NCBI GenBank assembly: GCA_031732755.1
Contig: JAVMKI010000070.1
Location: 1 to 64,000 of the forward strand
DNA: 64,000 bases
Reading direction: 5' to 3'
Source: Contendibacter sp031732755
GTDB taxonomy: Bacteria; Pseudomonadota; Gammaproteobacteria; Competibacterales; Competibacteraceae
Every line of letters starts with the position of its first letter. Positions within the stretch are counted from its first letter, which is position 1. The notes below the pieces were generated by a model. That model was not told where the DNA came from. It did not search any database and saw only the letters and a program-made list of their open reading frames with translations. A program made the position numbers and the translations under genes. Below, piece by piece: positions 51,982 through 60,146 of this stretch.

Positions 51982-53283
51982 ATGAAGTTTAAGGTAAACA
52001 AAATTGCCGCCGCCGTGGCCATGGGTCTGGGGACCTCGGTTGTTGGCATGAACGTCGCGCAAGCGGACGAGTTGCTCTTCCCGAATTTGGTGGCCAGCGA
52101 TGCGGTGACCACGATCCTGAGCGTCATCAACAATGATGACAGGACGACAGTCAAGAGTTTGCATTATCGGTACTATTACAAGACCGATGACGTGAACAAG
52201 AACTCCCTGTGCGAGGAAGTCAACTACAGCCAGCCCACCAGCCCGAATGACATCGTGACGTTTGACATCGGCGGCGTGTTTGGCGACAGCAAGGGCGTGC
52301 TGTTCGAACCGAGCCGCTCCAAGGCTGTTTACGATAAAGACTTTGCGGTTTTCCGCAACTTCAAGCCGGTGCGCGCGTTTGGCATGGTGGATAACACCAG
52401 CCAAGGTTTTGTCCCTGGCGCCAACATCGAAGGTGAAGTGTTCCTCATCGAGTTCTCGCAGGGTTCGGTCTGGGGTTATGAGGGCTATAACTCGGCTGAT
52501 ATCCTGGGTTCGAATGCCGGCGTGATCGTGAAGGCCAATCCGTTTGACTTCTCCGACCGCGTTGAAAACAACGGCGAAGTGATGGTGACGCCAGGGTCCG
52601 GCAGTTCTCTGGTTGCGGATAGCTACTGGGCGCCGATCGCGGTGATGCCGTGGTCTGGAAATGTGAAGACCGCGCTGTTCGTGACGCCGGTTTCGACCGA
52701 CCAGCGGTCTGGCTTTTTGAGTGCGACCGTTGCGTTGGCCGTCATCGACCCCGCCAATACCGGTCTTGATGTAATGTATGACCGTGATGAGAATCCGTAC
52801 TCTGGCAGGGTGAGCAGGACCGTAACCTGCGTGGCCCGAGTTGAGGTCAGTAGTTTGATCAGTACGGCGACCCAGCAGTTCCTAAAGGATAGCGGCGGGT
52901 GGAGTAATGTGATTGTCAGTGGGGCCAATGCCGTGCAAGCTCCTGCTCCCAGGGTCTCGACTGGCCAGGCGGTGGTGATGAAGTTGGAGTACAACGACAC
53001 GGCTCCGGCGGAGCTGGATGGTACGTCCACCGGCAGCGGCAGTTGGAACAATGGGATTTGGCTGCGGAAAGGCTATCGTGAGTCGGTGGCTCGTATCGCC
53101 TTCCCAGGTGCGCCTGCTAGCGTCACCTATCTGCCGACCTTCGATGTGCCGTCTGGTGAAGAGTTGAACAGTCCGTATCCTTTGACCGACGTTGCGGCGG
53201 CGCAGAAGGCTGGGCTGCAGTGGCCTCCGGCCTATGGAGCGAGCGCGGCTTCGTACGCCCCGTACGCGTGCGGCAAGCAGTAA
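51982..53283 (+). CDS. Secreted protein of unknown family, possibly abundant
   Basis: 433 residues. Signal peptide KIAAAVAMGLGTSVVGMNVA, cleavage probably after QA (residue 28). The mature part looks beta-rich, with three Cys (NSLCEEVNY, RTVTCVARV and the near-terminal PYACGKQ), many Ser, Thr, Val and few long hydrophobic runs, so it is soluble or surface-exposed, not a barrel or membrane protein. I recognise no domain. ATG 51982 is set by TAGGAG eight bases upstream and by the signal peptide. A strong promoter, long leader and strong terminator make it a single, probably highly expressed gene. Its place between GT41 and the Asp-box gene, after the secretion operon, suggests an exported and perhaps glycosylated protein; this is inference. 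Confidence 0.85.
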   Translation: MKFKVNKIAAAVAMGLGTSVVGMNVAQADELLFPNLVASDAVTTILSVINNDDRTTVKSLHYRYYYKTDDVNKNSLCEEVNYSQPTSPNDIVTFDIGGVFGDSKGVLFEPSRSKAVYDKDFAVFRNFKPVRAFGMVDNTSQGFVPGANIEGEVFLIEFSQGSVWGYEGYNSADILGSNAGVIVKANPFDFSDRVENNGEVMVTPGSGSSLVADSYWAPIAVMPWSGNVKTALFVTPVSTDQRSGFLSATVALAVIDPANTGLDVMYDRDENPYSGRVSRTVTCVARVEVSSLISTATQQFLKDSGGWSNVIVSGANAVQAPAPRVSTGQAVVMKLEYNDTAPAELDGTSTGSGSWNNGIWLRKGYRESVARIAFPGAPASVTYLPTFDVPSGEELNSPYPLTDVAAAQKAGLQWPPAYGASAASYAPYACGKQ

Positions 53284-53290
53284 TCGCTTT

Positions 53291-53312
53291 TGCCACAGTT
53301 TGATCTGTGGCA
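53291..53312 (+). other. Perfect 8-bp hairpin before the terminator
   Basis: tgccacag (53291-53298) and ctgtggca (53305-53312) with a six-base loop, just after the stop codon. It could protect the mRNA 3' end. Confidence 0.6.
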
Positions 53313-53318
53313 AGTAAG

Positions 53319-53347
53319 AAAGGGCCACTTTGAGTGGCCCTTTTTCT
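53319..53347 (+). terminator. Rho-independent terminator after the secreted-protein gene
   Basis: aaagggccact (53319-53329) and agtggcccttt (53333-53343), three-base loop, followed by ttctttt. Strong stem with T-rich tail. Confidence 0.92.
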
Positions 53348-53421
53348 TTTCTGACGCATTGAACTGGAAAAGGGTTCCCATGATCGGAAGCCTAGTGGCG
53401 TATCCGCAAAGGTAATCAACA

Positions 53422-55179
53422 ATGAAACTGGTTTTTGCGCTGGTGGGAGCATTGCTAGCCGCCTCGACGGCGGTGGCCGATACCCTCAATACCAAAGTTT
53501 TGAACGGACATATCCCTGACCCATACACCGGTTGGGATTTTACCCTGACTGGCAAGGGGAATCCCTGGTTCGCCTATTACGATACTGACAACATGTTGTA
53601 TGTACGGCGGCCTGATGGCTCGGAAATTGGGTTGGGCGCCACCGACCGGCCGCGCCAGCAATCCGGCCTAGCTATGACCCCCGTCGGCGATAGCGTGGCG
53701 CTGTTATGGCGGGATAAATTGCCGCGCAAGCAGTTGTATCTGATCCCCAAGCTCGATCCCATCGGTGCGGCGCCGACGCCGGTCGTAGTGGCCGATGAAG
53801 AATCAGAATCGCTGACCCGGCTCAAGCTAGAGCGGGATGGGGATGTCGAATACCTCTTGTGGCTGGGCGAGAAAGACGATCCGGCCACCAAAGAAAAATA
53901 TCACATCTACTTTCGCCAGATCGAGCAGGACGGCAAAGTGCTGTCACCTGTGGAACGGGTAATGCCAGGCCGCTATCCAGCCTGGATCATTGACCGGAAC
54001 GTCATCCCCGTGTTTTCCTGGATGAAGTACGAAGGCAAATTGGCGATGACTCTGCGCGTGTTCGACCGCGCCAAGAAAAGCTTTGGGCCGCTGACCAAAA
54101 TCACCGATGCGCCGCCGATCGCCCCGATCTTCGAAGCTTTCAAATCAGGAAATCGCTGGTTCCTGCTCTGGCTGGGGCTGTATGAAGATGGCAACAAAAT
54201 GCTGCTGGAAGGCGTCTACTCCGAAGATCAAGGCCAGACATGGAAGCGGTTTGCTTTCGAAGATCTGCGCGATCTGAATATCGGAGGGCTGAGCATCGCC
54301 ACCGATCACCAAGGCCACATTCTGATCGCGTTGGATGGCGACCGAACGCTGCTGGACCCCGAAGATCAAAAAAGCAAGGTCTATCTGGTACGCTCCACCG
54401 ATAATGGAACGACTTGGCAAAAGCCGCAACCGATGCGCCCTGACGACCTGAAATTAACGCGGGCGCAATACCCGGTGATCGCCATGGGCGCATCGCCTGG
54501 AACGGTGATGCTAGCTTGGGAAGATTGGCGCGATATTCGGCCCAACGTCTACGTGAGTTATTCCAAGGACTATGGAATTACCTGGGAACCAGCGCTGCCG
54601 TTGGCGCGGCCAGGGATCTGGAATCTGGGATTAAGTCCGCGGCCTCGCCTGATGCTGAACCAGGATGATCGTTTCTGGTTGGTCGCCAGGCAGTACAAGG
54701 ATGATACCCTCTCGTCGGATCAGAAGGACTACGTGCTCTATCCTTTCACGTGGGATGAAGTGCGCCAGAACGCGGAAAGCTTCAAAATCGCTGAAATTCA
54801 AGCACTGGCCACCGAAGCCCGATTACGCGAACGGGTAACGCAATACTGGCAGTCTTTGCAAGACGGTCAATACGAGACGGCCTATGCACTCATGGATCCA
54901 TTCTTCCGTAGAAAACGCAATCTCAAAACCTACCTGGGCACCACGGGCCGGATCAAGTATGATCGTTATCAAATTGGAGCGATCGTGCGGAAAGGTAATC
55001 TCGCTAGAGTGCAGATGGAATTCGAAGCCTCGGTCCCCGAATTTCAGCTCCCTAGTGGCAAAACCATCAGCCAGTCGGCCAAGACCATGTCGCTCTGGGA
55101 AACGTGGGTGTTCGTAAACGATAACTGGTATCATGAATACTACGATGCCATGGCCGAACAGAGTTCCACCAGTTACTGA
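53422..55179 (+). CDS. Secreted sialidase-like Asp-box propeller with C-terminal NTF2-like domain
   Basis: 585 residues. Signal peptide LVFALVGALLAASTAVA. Residues about 30-440 look like a beta-propeller with three Asp boxes (S-x-D-x-G-x-T-W): SEDQGQTW near 267, STDNGTTW near 325 and SKDYGITW near 381. Asp boxes are structural, not catalytic; the arginine triad and Tyr/Glu pair of true sialidases cannot be assigned by eye. Residues about 460-575 (RVTQYWQSLQDGQYETAYAL ... WETWVFVNDNWYHEYYD) resemble an NTF2/SnoaL-like domain. It may bind or cut glycans at the surface. It has its own spacer after a terminator and is 24 bases before the exporter genes, so it may start that operon. Confidence 0.75.
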   Translation: MKLVFALVGALLAASTAVADTLNTKVLNGHIPDPYTGWDFTLTGKGNPWFAYYDTDNMLYVRRPDGSEIGLGATDRPRQQSGLAMTPVGDSVALLWRDKLPRKQLYLIPKLDPIGAAPTPVVVADEESESLTRLKLERDGDVEYLLWLGEKDDPATKEKYHIYFRQIEQDGKVLSPVERVMPGRYPAWIIDRNVIPVFSWMKYEGKLAMTLRVFDRAKKSFGPLTKITDAPPIAPIFEAFKSGNRWFLLWLGLYEDGNKMLLEGVYSEDQGQTWKRFAFEDLRDLNIGGLSIATDHQGHILIALDGDRTLLDPEDQKSKVYLVRSTDNGTTWQKPQPMRPDDLKLTRAQYPVIAMGASPGTVMLAWEDWRDIRPNVYVSYSKDYGITWEPALPLARPGIWNLGLSPRPRLMLNQDDRFWLVARQYKDDTLSSDQKDYVLYPFTWDEVRQNAESFKIAEIQALATEARLRERVTQYWQSLQDGQYETAYALMDPFFRRKRNLKTYLGTTGRIKYDRYQIGAIVRKGNLARVQMEFEASVPEFQLPSGKTISQSAKTMSLWETWVFVNDNWYHEYYDAMAEQSSTSY

Positions 55180-55203
55180 GCAAACCTGCGGCCCTCGCTC
55201 TCA

Positions 55204-56004
55204 ATGAAGCTGATCCAGCGATTGCCGGGCGCGCTGTGGCTGTTCCCGCCCTTCGTCGGGCGGGAACTACGCGAGCAATACGCCGGTTCCTTGTTGGGCG
55301 CGGTGTGGAGTCTATTGCAGCCGTTGCTGTTTATCCTGCTGTACTGGTGGGTCTTCGCCGCAGTCATGCGGGTTCGATTTCCAGCCAATTCCAGCCTGGC
55401 GGATACGCCCTTCATTGTGTTCTTGCTGTCGGCGCTATTGCCCTGGTTTGCCTTGCAGGAAGGCTTGAGCCGCGCGGCCGGCGCGATCCTCAACCGCCGA
55501 GATGTTGTCCGCAAGGTCCATTTTCCAGTACGGGTCTTTCCACTGGCTGCCGTTGCCGCCGCGTTTGTGGTTCACGCGGGCAGCTATCTGCTGTTTATGG
55601 CCGCGCTCGCGCTGTGGCGAGGCAACCTGTCGGCGAGCGGATGGTTGGCGGTAGTGGTCTTGCTGAGTCTTCAGTTCGCCATCACCGCTGGGCTGGGATT
55701 GCTGCTGGCAGCCCTAACCGTGTATTTGCGCGACATCCAGCAGGTGTTGGGTCTGCTGCTGGCGGTCGTCTTCTACACCGCACCGGTGCTCTACCCGCTG
55801 GCGCAAACACCAGTGGAGTTTCACCGTCTGATTTATCTCAATCCATTCACCGCCTTCGCGGAAGCCTACCATGGCGCGGTCCTAGTCGGCGTTTGGCCTG
55901 AACCACTAGTGTTGGCGGGGTTGAGCTTGTTCGCCGTGGGCGCGCTCGTTGCGGGCGTCCATGTCTTTCGACGGCTGGAGCCTGGTTTTGCCGATGTGCT
56001 CTAA
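55204..56004 (+). CDS. Polysaccharide ABC transporter permease (Wzm-like)
   Basis: 266 residues with six membrane segments (near 38-58, 80-98, 113-140, 148-175, 180-198, 236-255). The opening FVGRELREQYAGSLLGAVWSLLQPLL is typical of Wzm/TagG-type permeases that export O-antigens and other undecaprenyl-linked glycans. The ATPase partner follows after 34 bases. No clear ribosome site is visible before ATG 55204, so coupling to the upstream gene is possible. Confidence 0.92.
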   Translation: MKLIQRLPGALWLFPPFVGRELREQYAGSLLGAVWSLLQPLLFILLYWWVFAAVMRVRFPANSSLADTPFIVFLLSALLPWFALQEGLSRAAGAILNRRDVVRKVHFPVRVFPLAAVAAAFVVHAGSYLLFMAALALWRGNLSASGWLAVVVLLSLQFAITAGLGLLLAALTVYLRDIQQVLGLLLAVVFYTAPVLYPLAQTPVEFHRLIYLNPFTAFAEAYHGAVLVGVWPEPLVLAGLSLFAVGALVAGVHVFRRLEPGFADVL

Positions 56005-56038
56005 CCGCCATTATGCGCTGATGAACGCTGGATGATCG

Positions 56039-57205
56039 ATGACTGAAGCCAGGCCGGCTCTTCGGGTCAATGGGCTTACTAAAATCTATCGTTTGTACGA
56101 TCAGCCCATCGACCGCCTAAAGGAACTGCTGTTCCGGCAACCGCGCCACAGCGATTTCGTAGCGTTGCAAGATATCAGTTTTTCACTGCCGCACGGTCGA
56201 ACCCTGGGTGTAGTGGGCGACAATGGCGCGGGCAAGAGTACGCTGCTACAACTGATCGCCGGCACGATGACACCGAGCTGTGGCGCCATCGAACGCGACG
56301 GCGTGGTGCTGGGGTTGTTGGAGTTGGGCATCGGCTTTCATGCTGAATTCACCGGCCGACAAAACATTTTTCTGTATGGCGATGTACTGGGCCTGTCGCG
56401 CCGACGGGTGCAGACCCGCATGGACGACATCATTGCTTTCGCCGAGTTGGAAGCTTTCATTGACCGCCCCCTAAAGACCTATTCGACCGGAATGCGAATG
56501 CGGCTGGCCTTTTCCTTGATTGCCGCCTTGGATCCGGACATTTTGATCGTGGATGAAGCCTTGTCCGTAGGTGACGTGTACTTTCAGAAGAAATGCATCG
56601 ACCGGATGATGGAATTCAAAAATCGCGGACGCACGATCATTTTCTGTTCCCACAGTCTTTATCAGGTCAGTATCTTTTGCGACGAGACGATCTGGTTGCA
56701 GGCAGGCCAGATTCGGATGCACGGCGAAACCCTGGATGTTCTGCCTGCCTACGAGGCCTGGCAGGCCCAGCGTAGTGTCCGACACGACCAAGCGGACACT
56801 GGCGCTGATCCCGAAATTCCAGCGCGCATCGTCACTCTTGAACTGCTAAATGAACTACCCTGCCGGCGCGGCGACGATTTGCGCTTTCGGTTGTGCACTG
56901 AGAGCGCCAACCCTGAATTACCTTTTCATGTTGCCCTGTCGCTCAAAATGCAGACTGGCTATGGCGTGTTTGCGACCGGCACCCATTTGATCGGTTACCC
57001 TCCATTGCAGGGCCGAGAACGTGAGATTGTGATCACCTATCCCCGGTCGCCTCTGCTGGGTGGTCTGTATAGCGCGCATGCCCGGATTTTGGATGACCGA
57101 GGTCTATTGGTCTATCACGAAAAAATCCTGAGCGAATTCGAGGTACGAAAGGATTCGCCGGAACTGGGGGTTTGCTATCTTGAAAACCATTGGCAAATTC
57201 GATAA
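56039..57205 (+). CDS. Polysaccharide ABC transporter ATPase with C-terminal domain (Wzt-like)
   Basis: 388 residues. ATPase domain 1-245: Walker A GVVGDNGAGKSTLLQ, signature YSTGMRMRLAFSL, Walker B ILIVDEALSVGD and switch His in FCSHSLYQ. GLLELGIGFHAEFTGRQNI is typical of the Wzt/TagH group. Residues about 260-385 form a beta-rich Wzt_C-like domain, which in O9a Wzt binds the modified end of the glycan and so controls export. That implies a glycan with a terminal mark. The TAA stop is directly followed by the next GTG. Confidence 0.92.
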   Translation: MTEARPALRVNGLTKIYRLYDQPIDRLKELLFRQPRHSDFVALQDISFSLPHGRTLGVVGDNGAGKSTLLQLIAGTMTPSCGAIERDGVVLGLLELGIGFHAEFTGRQNIFLYGDVLGLSRRRVQTRMDDIIAFAELEAFIDRPLKTYSTGMRMRLAFSLIAALDPDILIVDEALSVGDVYFQKKCIDRMMEFKNRGRTIIFCSHSLYQVSIFCDETIWLQAGQIRMHGETLDVLPAYEAWQAQRSVRHDQADTGADPEIPARIVTLELLNELPCRRGDDLRFRLCTESANPELPFHVALSLKMQTGYGVFATGTHLIGYPPLQGREREIVITYPRSPLLGGLYSAHARILDDRGLLVYHEKILSEFEVRKDSPELGVCYLENHWQIR

Positions 57206-59125
57206 GTGCGACCGATCCGGTTGTTGATGGTAACCCGCGAGCGTTCGGCGGACCGGCGCTATGGCTTGGGCAAGAGTCTGGAACCCGTGTTGGCGGCGCT
57301 AGAGCGGCAGGGAGTGGAATACCGTTATCTAACGCAAGATGACGCCGGTCCGCGCGGCTGGAATTGGTTACGGCGCGCGCATCAGTGGATCACCTGGGGG
57401 TTGAAGCCGGTGTTACGGGGCACGGAGGTGACCGGCATCGTCTGGGGGGTGCTGGAACGCGCTAACATGGGGCGACTCGCCGCCAAGATCACTCTGGCGG
57501 AAGGCTGGACCCACGTGCATTGCCACGATCCGCTGATTGCCTGGGGCTTGCGTTGGTCCCTGCGCTGGAGAGGCCACTCCAGGCGGATTCGCTGGGGGGT
57601 GACCGAGCATGGCTTTGGCTGCTACGCCCAAGCCATCCACGAAGATGGCGCACGCTTGGGCCAACGGGTGATGAATGGAATGCGGCGGCTGGAAAGCCGG
57701 GTGTTGCTGGCCGCGGATTGGGTGATCTGTCCAACCCGTCTCGCCCAGGCGCAATTGCGGCGTGATCTCGCGTTGCCGCAAATTCCCGCTAGTTTTCATG
57801 TCGTTCCGCACCCTGCACCCATTCCTGATCGGCCTGACCGATCCACTGCGAGAAAAGAATTCGGCTGGACTGATCAGGAATGGGTCTGGCTGGCGGTAGG
57901 ACGTCTGGCGCCATTAAAAGCTTTTGACCTGTTGATTCGCGCCTTCGCACAGTTGGTGAACCAAGCGTCAACCCCACAGCGCCTACACATCGCTGGCGGC
58001 GGCAACGCGACATCCTTGCTGGCGCTAGCCCAGGCGCTCGGCGTGGCGAACCGGGTCAGCATCGGCGAAACCGACCAGATTGAGCACTATTACGCCGCTG
58101 TAGATGCCTACATCAGCACCTCCCGTACAGAATCCTTTGGCATGGCCAATCTCGAAGCACTGGCGGCGGGTTTGCCTACCTTGGCGACGGCGGCGGGTGG
58201 CGTGCCTGAAGTCATGGGCGATGCGGCGGTGCTCATGCCGGTCGACGCGCCCGAAGTATGGGCCGCCCTGATGCAGCGTCTGGTGGAGAACCCGAACGAG
58301 CGCCGGAGGTGGTCACTGAGCGCCCTGGACCGGGCGCGGCGGTGGCCAGAGGCTGCGGAAGTAGCACGCGCCTATCTAGCTATTTATGCAGGCGAGCCGA
58401 TTCCTGAAGTGCGCCCGCCGTACCCTCAACCAGTTCCTACGTCGCGCCCGCCCCTCTTCCGAACCATCAAACTGCTCCAGTTGGACGACGTAAGCCGGGT
58501 TCTGGTCTTCGCGCCCCACGCTGATGACGAAACCATGGGGTGTGGAGGACTGATTGCCCTTCTCGCCCGCCGTGACATCCCCGTTCAAGTCTGCTTTATC
58601 AGCGATGGTTGTCTGGGTGATCCGGAAGGTCGGATGTCTGGTGATACTGTCGTCCGCCGCGCGGCGGAAGCGTGTAAAGCCACCACTGTTTTGGGCTGTC
58701 TGCCACCACGCTTCATGGGACTACCGGATGGCAAGTTAAGCGAGGTCAGTGATTTGCCCGAACGGATGGTAGCGGAAATTGCAGCTTTCAAGCCTGATTG
58801 CATTGTACTGCCCGACGAAAGCGATGCCCATGCCGACCATGTGGCGGTGGCGCGCGCCGGTCAGCGTATGATGCGGCAAGCCGCGTTGCGGGCGCGGGTG
58901 TTGTGTTACGAGCTATGGACTCCCCTGCCGGTCAACCGCCTGCTCGATGTTTCGGAAGTTTTCAACCAGAAAATCGAAGCGCTGACTTGCTACGAGCTGC
59001 CCTTGTCCTATGTAGATTATCTGGCCGCCGCCAAAGGATTGGCGCAATATCGAGGAATCCATCTGCCAGTGGGGCATGGGTTAGCCGAGGGGTATCTGGA
59101 ACTGCCGCGCGGCTCGCTTCGTTGA
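57206..59125 (+). CDS. Fusion of a GT4 glycosyltransferase and a PIG-L deacetylase
   Basis: 639 residues from GTG 57206, immediately after the wzt-like stop. Residues 1-395 are a GT-B enzyme of family GT4: HVHCHDPLIAWGLRW, VGRLAPLKAFDLLIRAF, SRTESFGMANLEALAAGLP with the donor-binding Glu pattern E-x7-E. Residues about 425-630 are a PIG-L/LmbE domain: VFAPHADDETMGCGGLI with the zinc motif H-x-D-D-E, and DAHADHVAVARAG with the third ligand. PIG-L enzymes remove acetyl from N-acetylglucosamine units. One chain could thus add a HexNAc and deacetylate it. A Pro-rich linker (PPYPQPVPTSRPP) joins the parts, so the fusion looks genuine and not a frame error. Confidence 0.88.
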   Translation: MRPIRLLMVTRERSADRRYGLGKSLEPVLAALERQGVEYRYLTQDDAGPRGWNWLRRAHQWITWGLKPVLRGTEVTGIVWGVLERANMGRLAAKITLAEGWTHVHCHDPLIAWGLRWSLRWRGHSRRIRWGVTEHGFGCYAQAIHEDGARLGQRVMNGMRRLESRVLLAADWVICPTRLAQAQLRRDLALPQIPASFHVVPHPAPIPDRPDRSTARKEFGWTDQEWVWLAVGRLAPLKAFDLLIRAFAQLVNQASTPQRLHIAGGGNATSLLALAQALGVANRVSIGETDQIEHYYAAVDAYISTSRTESFGMANLEALAAGLPTLATAAGGVPEVMGDAAVLMPVDAPEVWAALMQRLVENPNERRRWSLSALDRARRWPEAAEVARAYLAIYAGEPIPEVRPPYPQPVPTSRPPLFRTIKLLQLDDVSRVLVFAPHADDETMGCGGLIALLARRDIPVQVCFISDGCLGDPEGRMSGDTVVRRAAEACKATTVLGCLPPRFMGLPDGKLSEVSDLPERMVAEIAAFKPDCIVLPDESDAHADHVAVARAGQRMMRQAALRARVLCYELWTPLPVNRLLDVSEVFNQKIEALTCYELPLSYVDYLAAAKGLAQYRGIHLPVGHGLAEGYLELPRGSLR

Positions 59126-59177
59126 ACCTGCCCCGGACCGGGATAGCTCCATTCCCGGAAACTACCAGGAACGCTTC

Positions 59178-60131
59178 ATGCAAATTGAATTTGTTGGCGC
59201 AAGCGACCAGGAAGAATTATTCAAGCTTTTCGAGCGTTGTTTCGATGTTGCGCCACAGCGGGAGACCTGGCAATGGAAATACGCGGGCGGCGCGGGCCTC
59301 GGCGTCGTGGCGCGCGCGGGCGACCAGTTGGTTGCCCACTATGGCGCTCTGATTCGCCGCGTGCGGTTTGAGGGAGAAGACGGGCAGGCACTGGCGCCCG
59401 CGGATGTGATGGTCGCGCCCGAAAAACGCGGCTTACTGAGCAAGCAACACGGATTGATGGCGCAAACCGCCCGCCATCTCTTCGCGCGACAGTTTGGAGA
59501 TGGCAAACCCTGCCGACTGGCGATGGGCTTTCCCACCCGGCGTGCTCGGACGCTGGGAGCGAAGCTAGGGCTTTACATAGATAGTCCTGTGGTGGTGGAC
59601 GAGTTGTCTTGGCTGCCACGACTGTTCAACTGGCGCGAACACCTACGATATCGAACGACACCGTTGAGCGGCGCTGATCTGGACGCCTGGGTCACTCCAG
59701 CATGGCAGGCCATGCGGGCCGATTTTCATGATCTGGTAATCGGTGTGCGCGACGCCGCCTGGGTTCATTACCGTTACCTTCAGCATCCAGCGCGGAGTTA
59801 CCGAATATTAGGGATTGGAGAGCGTCTGGGAAAACACCAACGAGGGGTTGCAATCGTCCAGGAAGATGAGGAAGGCGCGTTGGAATGCATGGACTTGATC
59901 GCGCCGCGCGCCATCATGCCGCTGCTGGTGCGGGCGTTGCGTCACGACTGTGGTGTCTCTGGACACAGCCGGCTGTATGTATGGGTCAACCGGTTGCTGC
60001 GAGAGTGTTTGATGACCCCCGAAGCGGCGGTACTCGACCGCGACATGCGCCTGACGGTTACCACTGGTCCCAAGAGCGAGTACTATGCCCGTAAATGGTG
60101 GATCACTAACGGCGACGCCGATTTTCGGTGA
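59178..60131 (+). CDS. GNAT-like N-acyltransferase
   Basis: 317 residues. The N-terminal half fits the GNAT fold: WQWKYAGGAGLGVVARAGDQLVAHYGAL, then ADVMVAPEKRGLLSKQHGLM, where the acyl-CoA loop would lie. WVHYRYLQHPARSYRI in the second half recalls the C-terminal part of GNAT proteins found in polysaccharide clusters. It may acylate an amino sugar, for example one made free by the PIG-L domain encoded just before. This link is inference from order. Start ATG 59178, with CAGGA upstream. Confidence 0.7.
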   Translation: MQIEFVGASDQEELFKLFERCFDVAPQRETWQWKYAGGAGLGVVARAGDQLVAHYGALIRRVRFEGEDGQALAPADVMVAPEKRGLLSKQHGLMAQTARHLFARQFGDGKPCRLAMGFPTRRARTLGAKLGLYIDSPVVVDELSWLPRLFNWREHLRYRTTPLSGADLDAWVTPAWQAMRADFHDLVIGVRDAAWVHYRYLQHPARSYRILGIGERLGKHQRGVAIVQEDEEGALECMDLIAPRAIMPLLVRALRHDCGVSGHSRLYVWVNRLLRECLMTPEAAVLDRDMRLTVTTGPKSEYYARKWWITNGDADFR

Positions 60132-60146
60132 CCATAGCCCGGTTCC

